Source: Acidiphilium sp. CAG:727 | Lineage (GTDB): Bacteria; Bacillota; Clostridia; Christensenellales; Borkfalkiaceae | Assembly: GCA_000437515.1 (NCBI GenBank) | Contig: FR898470.1 | Span: forward strand, 4,836-17,155 | Direction: 5' to 3' | DNA: 12,320 nt | Shown here: piece by piece, positions 1 to 6,121 of the stretch | Position numbering within the stretch: the stretch's first letter is position 1 | How the letters are laid out: each line of letters begins with the position of its first letter | The notes under the pieces: generated by a model | The model's database searches: none | What the model was told of the DNA's origin: nothing | Seen by the model: the letters and a program-made list of their open reading frames with translations, nothing else | Program-made: the position numbers and the translations under genes

Positions 1-16
1 AAATAGACCGCGACTG

Positions 17-47
17 GCGGGCGTCCGCCGTACGGGCGGACGCCCGC
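17..47. repeat. GC-rich perfect hairpin upstream of nagB
   Basis: Two 13-nt arms (17-29 and 35-47) are perfect reverse complements around a 5-nt loop. An A-run follows on the + strand, not a T-run, so this is not a canonical intrinsic terminator for + strand transcription. The minus-strand reading also lacks a trailing T-tract. It sits 28 nt before the nagB start and could be a REP-like element, the processed 3' end of an upstream transcript, or a leader structure. The structure is plain in the sequence; its role is unknown. Confidence 0.6.
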
Positions 48-75
48 AAAAAAACTATAAAAAGGAGTATAAAAA

Positions 76-798
76 ATGAAAGTTATCATTGCTAAAGATT
101 ACGAAGAAATGAGCGCAAAGGCGTTCGAAGTAATGGAAAAGGTTGTAAAGGGCAACCCCGAAGCGATTTTGGGGCTTGCTACGGGTTCTACTCCTATCGG
201 TCTTTATAAGAATATGATCAAAGACCATAACGAAAACGGAACGAGTTATAAAAAGATTAAAACGGTAAATCTCGACGAATACGCAGGTCTGGACTATTCG
301 AGCGATCAGAGTTACGTATATTTTATGCGTAACAATCTTTTCGACCATATCGATATCGACCTTAAAAACACGAATATCGAAAACGGCAAGGCTGCCGACA
401 GACAAGCCGAATGCGAAAGATATAATAAGTTGCTCGAAGGTATGCAGCAGGATATTCAGGTTCTCGGCATCGGTTCCAACGGACATATCGCGTTCAACGA
501 ACCGGGTACTCCTTTCGGAAGCGTTACCCATATCGTAAACCTTGCCGAAAGCACCATAAAAGACAATTCCAGAATGTTCGCTTCCATCGACGAAGTTCCG
601 CGTCAGGCGTTCACCATGGGTTTGAAGAATATCATGAACGCAAAGAAAATACTTATACTTGCCAACGGCGCGAATAAGGCTAAGGCCGTATACGGACTCG
701 TTAAAGGCGAAGTAACCGAAAACGTACCCGCAAGCGTACTTCAACTTCACCCTGATTGCACGCTCGTCTGCGACGAAGCAGCCGCATCTTTACTGTAA
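76..798 (+). CDS. nagB: Glucosamine-6-phosphate deaminase NagB
   Basis: This cytoplasmic enzyme converts glucosamine-6-phosphate and water to fructose-6-phosphate and ammonia, the last step of GlcNAc use before glycolysis. The 240-aa product shows the phosphate-binding loop TGSTPIG at residues 36-42, LDEY at 66-69 with the general-base Asp67, GIGSNGHIAFNEPG at 131-144 with His137 and Glu142, and LQLHPDCTLVCD at 222-233. Asn135 stands where E. coli NagB has Asp141; as I recall, this change is usual in Bacillota homologues. The length fits the short Gram-positive form (about 240 aa, against 266 in E. coli), which lacks the C-terminal part of the allosteric enzyme. AAGGAG at 62-67, 8 nt before the ATG, supports the start. 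nagA follows after a 264-nt gap that holds a repeat element, and no terminator is seen between them, so the two may be co-transcribed. Confidence 0.96.
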   Translation: MKVIIAKDYEEMSAKAFEVMEKVVKGNPEAILGLATGSTPIGLYKNMIKDHNENGTSYKKIKTVNLDEYAGLDYSSDQSYVYFMRNNLFDHIDIDLKNTNIENGKAADRQAECERYNKLLEGMQQDIQVLGIGSNGHIAFNEPGTPFGSVTHIVNLAESTIKDNSRMFASIDEVPRQAFTMGLKNIMNAKKILILANGANKAKAVYGLVKGEVTENVPASVLQLHPDCTLVCDEAAASLL

Positions 799-841
799 TT
801 TTATACTCGCCATAAACGCCGTCTTTGTTCCTTTGATTACC

Positions 842-1029
842 GTCATCGCGAGCGTAGCGTGGCGATCCCGAAGATTGGAGGACGAATGCTAGCCACTTGC
901 CTTCCCTTGCAGGGTAAATGTCCCCGATGAAACGGGGAAAATGTCGCAAAGCGACAAAAGGGGGGCGACCCTGCCCAAGGTGGTGGCACGCGTAGCGTGT
1001 CGGATGAGTTCCGGAAGGGCGGTATTTTA
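842..1029 (+). repeat. Composite intergenic repeat element, copy 1
   Basis: This composite fills most of the gap between nagB and nagA. It starts with a 37-nt module (842-878) that recurs exactly at 11221-11257. The 65-nt core (916-980) recurs inverted at 2249-2313. It ends with CCGGAAGGGCGGTATTT from 1011, and close variants of that end occur at 11375 and 11511. The core contains small hairpins: CCCCG/CGGGG around ATGAAA, and TGTCGC/GCGACA around AAA. There is no transposase, so it behaves like a non-autonomous dispersed repeat (REP- or MITE-like). The identity between copies is direct observation; the mobile nature is inferred. Confidence 0.75.
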
Positions 1030-1062
1030 CGGATGCAAATTTTTAACGGAGAACAAAACAAA

Positions 1063-2208
1063 ATGAAAGGACTTAAAAACGTTTCCGCATATATTGCGGG
1101 TAAAGGAATAATTAAGACGAATATCGGCTTCGAAAACGGCAAAATCGCCTATATCGGCGACGACGATAAAAATATCGAAAGCCTTTTTGAAACCGACGGA
1201 GTGGTATTGCCGGGGTTTATCGACGAACATATTCACGGCGCCGGCGGCGCCGACGCAATGGACGCGACCGAAGAAGCCCTGCAAACTATTTCGGAGTACC
1301 TTTCGAGAGAAGGTACTACGGGTTTTTTGGCTACGACTATGACGCAGAGCAAGGAGAATATATCCAAGGCTCTCAGAAACGTCGGAGACGTCAGAAAGAA
1401 AGGCGAATATAAAGGCGCGGAAGTTTTAGGGGTTCATCTCGAAGGTCCGTTTATCTCGCCCGAACACGTAGGAGCGCAGCCGCTCGAATACGTTGCTAAA
1501 CCCGATGCGAAAACTTTCGACGAATATAACGCTCTTTCGGGTGGAAATATAAAGATAGTTACGCTTGCGCCCGAAGTTGACGGCGGACTCGATTTGATAA
1601 CACACCTTAAAAATATCGGGGTGGTTGCTTCCATAGGTCATACGGGCGCGAAGTATCAGGACGTAGAAAACGCGGTAAAAGCGGGCGCGAGCAACGTTAC
1701 CCACACTTACAACGCGCAGACCGGTCTTCACCACAGAGAAGCCGGCGTAGTCGGCGCGGCAATGCTTTTCGACGAACTCAATTGCGAAATGATTTGCGAT
1801 ACCATTCACGTAAGCGTTCCCGCCATTAAAATTTTCGTCAAGAATAAACCGCGCGATAAATTTACGCTGATAACCGACGCTATGAGGGCGAAAGGTATGC
1901 CCGACGGATTATCCGAACTCGGAGGACAGCAGGTTTTCGTCAAAAACGGCGAAGCAAGACTTGCCGACGGAACTTTGGCGGGCAGCGTTCTCAGAATGAA
2001 CGTCGCCGTTAAAAACCTCGTCGAAAAGGTCGGGGTAAGTTTGACGGAAGCGGTGGATTTTGCCTCCGCCAACCCCGCGAAAAATTTAGGGCTTTATAAC
2101 GAACGCGGAAGTATCGAAGTCGGCAAACGCGCCGATATAACGGTACTTGATAAAGATTATAACGTACTTTACACGATCGTCGGCGGCAATCTCGTCTACA
2201 AAAGGTAA
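1063..2208 (+). CDS. nagA: N-acetylglucosamine-6-phosphate deacetylase NagA
   Basis: This cytoplasmic amidohydrolase-superfamily enzyme removes acetate from GlcNAc-6-phosphate, feeding glucosamine-6-phosphate to NagB. From the ATG at 1063 it has 381 aa, the usual family size. Visible motifs are the metal-site HxH in GFIDEHIHGAGG (His56, His58), the metal ligand Glu127 in GVHLEGPF, His193 in SIGHTG, His214 in NVTHTYNAQ, His249, and catalytic Asp272 in LITDAM. The frame stays open upstream to an ATG at 997, but those 22 extra codons are repeat-element sequence. Homologues begin close to MKGLKNVSAY, and GGAG at 1048-1051 precedes 1063 by 11 nt. The gene lies between inverted repeat cores (916-980 and 2249-2313) and is followed by a terminator at 2356-2385. 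Confidence 0.95.
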   Translation: MKGLKNVSAYIAGKGIIKTNIGFENGKIAYIGDDDKNIESLFETDGVVLPGFIDEHIHGAGGADAMDATEEALQTISEYLSREGTTGFLATTMTQSKENISKALRNVGDVRKKGEYKGAEVLGVHLEGPFISPEHVGAQPLEYVAKPDAKTFDEYNALSGGNIKIVTLAPEVDGGLDLITHLKNIGVVASIGHTGAKYQDVENAVKAGASNVTHTYNAQTGLHHREAGVVGAAMLFDELNCEMICDTIHVSVPAIKIFVKNKPRDKFTLITDAMRAKGMPDGLSELGGQQVFVKNGEARLADGTLAGSVLRMNVAVKNLVEKVGVSLTEAVDFASANPAKNLGLYNERGSIEVGKRADITVLDKDYNVLYTIVGGNLVYKR

Positions 2209-2216
2209 TTTACTCT

Positions 2217-2313
2217 GTCATTGCGAGGGAGCGTAGCGACCGCGGCAACCTTGGGCAGGGTCGCCCCCCTTTTGTCGCTTCGCGACATTTTCCCCGTTTC
2301 ATCGGGGACATTT
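2217..2313 (-). repeat. Composite repeat element, copy 2 (inverted core)
   Basis: A terminal module beginning GTCATTGCGAGGGAGCGTAG at 2218 is followed by the 65-nt core at 2249-2313. The core is the reverse complement of 916-980 with one mismatch, a G in place of A inside the small TGTCGC hairpin loop. Similarity fades beyond 2313, with about 11 of 16 positions still matching. It lies between the nagA stop and the nagA terminator, so it would be transcribed as part of the nagA 3' untranslated region. Confidence 0.8.
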
Positions 2314-2355
2314 GCCCCGCAATAAAAGGCTGAGCGGCTTACAACTGAAAATTTC

Positions 2356-2385
2356 AAAAGCGAGCATTTAATGCCCGCTTTTTTT
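2356..2385 (+). terminator. Intrinsic terminator after nagA
   Basis: The arms AAAAGCGAGCAT (2356-2367) and ATGCCCGCTTTT (2371-2382) pair around a TTA loop with one A/C mismatch. A run of seven T follows at 2379-2385. This is a standard rho-independent layout and ends the nagB-nagA unit before the opp promoter region. Confidence 0.8.
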
Positions 2386-2408
2386 ATTCCCGATGCGTTT
2401 ATATGCGT

Positions 2409-2440
2409 GTCACGTCGAGCGTTAGCGAAATATTTCGCGG
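2409..2440 (+). repeat. Short dispersed repeat module
   Basis: GTCACGTCGAGCGTTAGCGA and the bases after it match the reverse complement of 11442-11470 at 23 of 28 positions. The five differences are all C/T or G/A transitions. It belongs to the same broad family as GTCATTCTGAACGCAGTGAA at 11484. No coding role is seen. Confidence 0.5.
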
Positions 2441-2499
2441 TATGGTGGGTTAAGGCACGGTGTATATTTATACAAAAATACGACTAAAATCTCAAATAA

Positions 2500-2529
2500 T
2501 TGCATAAAATCGACAATTTAGCGTAATAT
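2500..2529 (+). promoter_or_regulatory. Candidate distal promoter for opp
   Basis: TTGCAT (2500-2505) and TAATAT (2524-2529) are separated by 18 nt. This resembles a housekeeping sigma factor promoter, about 280 nt before oppA. AT-rich DNA yields such matches by chance, so this is a weak call. Confidence 0.3.
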
Positions 2530-2616
2530 TCTACAAATTTAATGCAAACATTATTAAAATGAGATTTGTTTATGTGTACTATAAGAATTTCTGATATGAA
2601 AAAAGCGTGAATTTAG

Positions 2617-2645
2617 TAGACAAATTAAAATTTATATGGTAAAAT
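2617..2645 (+). promoter_or_regulatory. Candidate main promoter of the opp operon
   Basis: TAGACA (2617-2622) and TAAAAT (2640-2645) each match the SigA consensus at five of six positions with an ideal 17-nt spacer. Transcription would start near 2652. That gives a leader of about 158 nt containing the palindromes at 2706-2740. The call is by inspection only. Confidence 0.45.
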
Positions 2646-2705
2646 CACCACAAATTTAACGAAAAGGTATTGCATAAAATAAAATTTATCGAATATCAGG
2701 GCTTT

Positions 2706-2740
2706 ACGGGGTACCCCGTTTCCGTTCTCAGAACGGAAAC
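2706..2740 (+). promoter_or_regulatory. Tandem palindromes in the oppA leader
   Basis: ACGGGGTACCCCGT (2706-2719) is a perfect 14-nt palindrome. It overlaps by two bases a second element at 2718-2740, whose 11-nt arms GTTTCCGTTCT and AGAACGGAAAC flank a single central C. As RNA the second would form a 10-bp stem with a 3-nt loop. No T-tract follows directly, so it is not a clear terminator. Possible roles are an operator pair, an mRNA stabiliser or a leader control structure. The start codon lies 70 nt downstream. Confidence 0.5.
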
Positions 2741-2809
2741 TCCCTTAAACAGAGTTAAATTTTTATAGGTAATAACGCGTGCGCGTTGAAAATTTCAGGA
2801 GGTAAAAAA

Positions 2810-4981
2810 ATGAAAAAACTCAAACTTTTCTCGGCAGTTCTCGCCGCAGGTATGGTTCTTACCGCAACCGCCACCGGCTGTAAGCGTAAGACTACTGATC
2901 CCAAATCGGGCTATCCTACCGACGGTAGAGTATATAACGACTTCAAAGTCGGCGGTCAGGCAATTTTGGGCAGCGCCACTCAATTGTCGGGTGAATTCCG
3001 TTGGCCCGGTTTAGGTCAGGATGCCGCAAATGCTTCGGATCAGGACATAGCGAGACTTTCAATCGGTTACGATACTATGGAACTTGATAAATACGGCGCA
3101 TACGTTTGGAACAAGACTTCCGTTAAATCTCACACCGCCACGGCGAACGATCACGGCGATGACGGCGAAACTTATACTATTACGATTGAAATCAATCCGG
3201 GGCTTAAATTAAGCGACGGAACGGAAGTTACCGCAGATAACTATCTTGCCTATATGCTTGCGATGAGTACGCCCGTGTCGAGCGCCGCCGTCGACTATGA
3301 CAGAGTAGGGTATTCTTACGTCGGCTATGCAGAATTTAACAAATACGACGGTACGAACGATGCGACCGAAGGTGTTTCCAAGGCGTTTGCGGGAATCAGA
3401 AAACTCGGAACTTATAAGTTTTCGGTTGAAGTAAATTCCGAAAACTATCCGTATTATTACGCCGGCAATCTCGGCGCCATAGGTTGCTATGATACTAAAC
3501 TTGTACTCGGCGACGGCGTAGAAATCAAAGACGACGGCGAAGGCGCGTATCTTTCCGACGCCTGGTATGCAAAGTCGAATGACAAATATTCTAAAATAGC
3601 GCATTTAACTGCCGCTAAAACCGATATTTCGACCTATGCGTACAGCGGCGCGTACGTCGTGAAGAAATGGGATAGCGTGAACAGTGAGGCGACTCTTGAA
3701 ATCAACCCCAACTATCAGGGTAACTACGAAGGTCAGAAACCTCATATTAAAAAAGTAATTTACAGATTAGTCGAAGAAGATACTCAATTCGGACAACTTG
3801 AAAACGGCGAAATAGACGTAATTAACGGTCTTACGGGTAAAACTTCGGTAGACGCCGCTCTGGCGCTTGAAAAGAAAGGCGGATTCAAGAACGTTAATTA
3901 CGATCGCGCCGGTTACGGAAAAGTCCAATTCGATTGCGACTTCGGTCCTACCGCAGATGCCGCCGTTCGTCAAGCCGTGGCTTACAACCTCGACAGAGAT
4001 GAATTTGCCAAAACGTTCTGCGGCGGTTACGGAACGGTTGTTAACGGACCGTACAGCGTTTACTTTGACGGTTACACTGCGAATGCCGATTATCTTGAAA
4101 ACACTCTTAAATCTTACTCGGTAAGTACGGCAAAGGCAAAACAGGCGCTTGAAGCCGCAGGATGGAAATACAATGCCGACGGTACCCCTTATACTTCGGG
4201 TATTCGTTATAAAAAATTGACGGCTAAAGAAGCGGCGAACCCCGCGAACACTTCTTACGCTTCGGTTTCTAACAGCGAGTCTAACTTTAAGCAGGTTGCT
4301 CCCGGCGGGTATAAGACCGAAAAAGTAGGGGACGATTACTATATGCCTTGCGTAATTAACTGGTTCGGTTCTTCCGGCAACCCCGTTACGGAACTTTTGA
4401 CCGCTATGCTCGTCGAAGATCCGGGTTTGTATGAATGTGGCGTCGGCTTAACGCTTACGACGGGAAACTTTACGGTTTTACAGCAGCAATTAAAACGTAG
4501 CGGTGACGGTTACGGCAGTAAACCCACTTACGGCATGTACAATCTTGCTACCGGTTGGAACGTCGCGGATTACGACTATTCGTACAACTGGATAGACGAT
4601 TCTAACGAAGAGATGTACAAGCAGTTCTTCAAAAATAGCGTCAACAAACTTTCCGATCCTTACGATGCCGAATTCTCGTGGTGGACTACCGCTAATCAGG
4701 GTCTTACGTACGATCAGGCTGTTAAGGCAAGTAACGGAAAACTCGGTATGAACTACATCTCGTTCGCAATGGTTTATAGCGTAGAACCCGGCGACACTGC
4801 CGAATACAACAAGTGGTTTGCCGCTTATATGGTTCGTTGGAACGAATTGTTACCCGATATTCCGCTTTACGGCAACGTTTACTACGACTGCTACAACGCG
4901 AAATTCCTTAACTTCAAAACTACGCCGTTCTTCGGTCCTGCGGATGCATTACTTTACTGCGGCGATTCTTCCGCTCAATAA
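2810..4981 (+). CDS. oppA: Oligopeptide ABC transporter substrate-binding lipoprotein
   Basis: This is a peptide-binding protein of the SBP_bac_5 (OppA/DppA) family, anchored to the outer face of the membrane. It hands peptides to OppBC. AGGAGG at 2797-2802, 7 nt before the ATG, fixes the start at 2810; an in-frame TTG at 2786 has no such site. The product is 723 aa, longer than the usual 530-600. A lysine-rich signal peptide with a hydrophobic core leads to Cys24 in TATGC, a lipobox-like site with Ala at -3, followed by a polar linker. Family features include LKLSDGTEVTADNYLAY near residues 133-149, LEINPNYQGN near 296-305, and LPDIPLYGNVYYD near 680-692 at the C-terminal closing region. It is the first gene of the operon, with a palindrome following it. 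Ligand preference cannot be told from sequence; a dipeptide or other SBP_bac_5 ligand is possible. Confidence 0.92.
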   Translation: MKKLKLFSAVLAAGMVLTATATGCKRKTTDPKSGYPTDGRVYNDFKVGGQAILGSATQLSGEFRWPGLGQDAANASDQDIARLSIGYDTMELDKYGAYVWNKTSVKSHTATANDHGDDGETYTITIEINPGLKLSDGTEVTADNYLAYMLAMSTPVSSAAVDYDRVGYSYVGYAEFNKYDGTNDATEGVSKAFAGIRKLGTYKFSVEVNSENYPYYYAGNLGAIGCYDTKLVLGDGVEIKDDGEGAYLSDAWYAKSNDKYSKIAHLTAAKTDISTYAYSGAYVVKKWDSVNSEATLEINPNYQGNYEGQKPHIKKVIYRLVEEDTQFGQLENGEIDVINGLTGKTSVDAALALEKKGGFKNVNYDRAGYGKVQFDCDFGPTADAAVRQAVAYNLDRDEFAKTFCGGYGTVVNGPYSVYFDGYTANADYLENTLKSYSVSTAKAKQALEAAGWKYNADGTPYTSGIRYKKLTAKEAANPANTSYASVSNSESNFKQVAPGGYKTEKVGDDYYMPCVINWFGSSGNPVTELLTAMLVEDPGLYECGVGLTLTTGNFTVLQQQLKRSGDGYGSKPTYGMYNLATGWNVADYDYSYNWIDDSNEEMYKQFFKNSVNKLSDPYDAEFSWWTTANQGLTYDQAVKASNGKLGMNYISFAMVYSVEPGDTAEYNKWFAAYMVRWNELLPDIPLYGNVYYDCYNAKFLNFKTTPFFGPADALLYCGDSSAQ

Positions 4982-5005
4982 AAGTAATTAACGACACGAC
5001 ATGCG

Positions 5006-5029
5006 GTCGGGAAGAAATTTCTTCCCGAC
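5006..5029. promoter_or_regulatory. Perfect 24-nt palindrome between oppA and oppB
   Basis: The sequence from 5006 to 5029 equals its own reverse complement, with arms GTCGGGAAGAAA and TTTCTTCCCGAC. As RNA it forms a strong hairpin 24 nt after the oppA stop. Only a weak T-containing stretch (TTATTGT) follows. The position fits an intercistronic hairpin that stabilises the oppA message or partly terminates transcription, giving more binding protein than permease, as is common in ABC importer operons. That role is inferred. Confidence 0.65.
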
Positions 5030-5065
5030 TTATTGTCATAAATAAGTAACACATCAGGAGATATT

Positions 5066-6109
5066 ATGACGAAATACCTATTGAAAAGGATATTATATAT
5101 ATTTGTCGTATTTGTAATATTATCCTTTCTTATGTACCTGATTTATAATATGATTCCCTTTAACAGGGCAGACTGGCTCGCCGATCAAGTAGAAAGTCAA
5201 TATAAAAAAGATCCCGAAGGATGGGCTGCGTTAAGAAAAGCCTATCACGTTCAACTCGGATATACGGATGCGGCGGGTAATAAAATAAATATCGTTCGCC
5301 GCTGGTTGAACTGGCTCGGCGTAACTAAACTCAATGGTCAATATAACGGTCTTTTACAGGGTAATTTCGGTACGAGTTATTCGAACGGCACCCGTAAACC
5401 GGTCATGGACGTATTAAAAGACCCGATGAAAAATACGATTTTCATCAATATTTTCGCTACCATTCTCGCTCTCGGAATAACTATTCCGTTAGGAATATTC
5501 TGCGCCGTAAAAAAAGGAAGTAAGCGCGATACGGCTGTGCAAATCGGCAGCATTATCGGTTATAGCATGCCCGTATTTATTATCGCGATATTATTTATAT
5601 TTTTATTTTCGATGAAATTAAAAATATTCCCCGTATCGGGTCAGAAAACCCCGGGTAGCAATTATACCGGAATGAGAGCGTTCGTTGACAGGCTGTATTA
5701 TATGGCGTTGCCGCTTATAGTAATGACCTTCTGTTCGTTAGGCGGAATGACGAGATACGTCAGGGCGTCCATGATAGAATCGCTGTCTATGGACTGCATC
5801 CGCACGGCAAGGGCGAAGGGCGTAAAAGAAAAAACGGTTATTTACAGTCATGCTTTCAGAAACGCGCTGATACCTATCGTAACGCTTGTTGTCGGTTGGT
5901 TTTTGGGTATATTCTCCGGATCCGTAATGATCGAAAATATTTTCGGGCTTACGGGCATGGGCAAGGTATATATAAACGCGCTGTCCGAAAACAATTTCGA
6001 CGTGGTATTGACTTTGCAAATGTTTTACGTGTTTATAAGTCTTGCCGGTAATTTGCTTATAGATATTTTATACGGATTTATAGATCCGAGAATTCGCGTA
6101 TCGGCTTAA
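5066..6109 (+). CDS. oppB: Oligopeptide ABC transporter permease OppB
   Basis: This is one of two integral membrane subunits that form the peptide channel of an Opp/Dpp importer. It has 347 aa, slightly above the usual 305-335. The N-terminus MTKYLLKRILYIFVVFVILS and first span (about 8-30) are typical. A long extracytoplasmic loop (31-120) contains LLQGNFGTSY, the usual spot before the second span. Further spans lie near 124-147, 157-182, 212-229, 268-289 and 316-337. The EAA coupling loop reads ARAKGVKEKTVIYSHAFRNA at 248-267. It ends in the family tail YGFIDPRIRVS. AGGAG at 5056-5060 precedes the ATG. Its stop codon is 12 nt before the oppC start. Confidence 0.95.
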   Translation: MTKYLLKRILYIFVVFVILSFLMYLIYNMIPFNRADWLADQVESQYKKDPEGWAALRKAYHVQLGYTDAAGNKINIVRRWLNWLGVTKLNGQYNGLLQGNFGTSYSNGTRKPVMDVLKDPMKNTIFINIFATILALGITIPLGIFCAVKKGSKRDTAVQIGSIIGYSMPVFIIAILFIFLFSMKLKIFPVSGQKTPGSNYTGMRAFVDRLYYMALPLIVMTFCSLGGMTRYVRASMIESLSMDCIRTARAKGVKEKTVIYSHAFRNALIPIVTLVVGWFLGIFSGSVMIENIFGLTGMGKVYINALSENNFDVVLTLQMFYVFISLAGNLLIDILYGFIDPRIRVSA

Positions 6110-6121
6110 AAGGAGGCAAAT

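Larger units (their letters stand above)
2386..2809 (+). other. AT-rich intergenic region and opp leader
   Basis: This stretch of 424 nt has no gene that I can support. It holds a short repeat module (2409-2440), candidate promoters (2500-2529, 2617-2645), two palindromes (2706-2740) and the oppA ribosome-binding site. The 12-nt string ATTGCATAAAAT occurs twice (2499-2510, 2669-2680), and ACAAATTTAA also occurs twice (near 2533 and 2650). Such spaced repeats could be binding sites for a regulator, but I recognise no known operator or riboswitch. Confidence 0.5.

Noticed and set aside
55..750. Long reverse-strand frame of 231 codons opposite nagB
   Set aside because: It lies entirely within nagB, which has full enzyme motifs. 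Its translation has no recognisable domain and it is a product of codon bias on the other strand. The same applies to long reverse frames at 8258-8887 and 9819-10802.
997..1062. A longer nagA with 22 extra N-terminal residues
   Set aside because: The extra codons are mostly repeat-element sequence and do not match the known NagA start. The ATG at 1063 has a suitable GGAG site and gives the usual protein length.
842..2313. Repeat elements as a CRISPR array
   Set aside because: The copies are few, widely spaced, modular and partly inverted, with no regular spacer pattern and no cas genes.
2786..2809. Upstream TTG start for oppA
   Set aside because: It has no ribosome-binding site, while the ATG at 2810 follows AGGAGG by 7 nt and begins a proper lipoprotein signal peptide.
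2646..2809. A riboswitch in the oppA leader
   Set aside because: The leader has hairpins, but I could not recognise the conserved core of any known riboswitch or T-box class.
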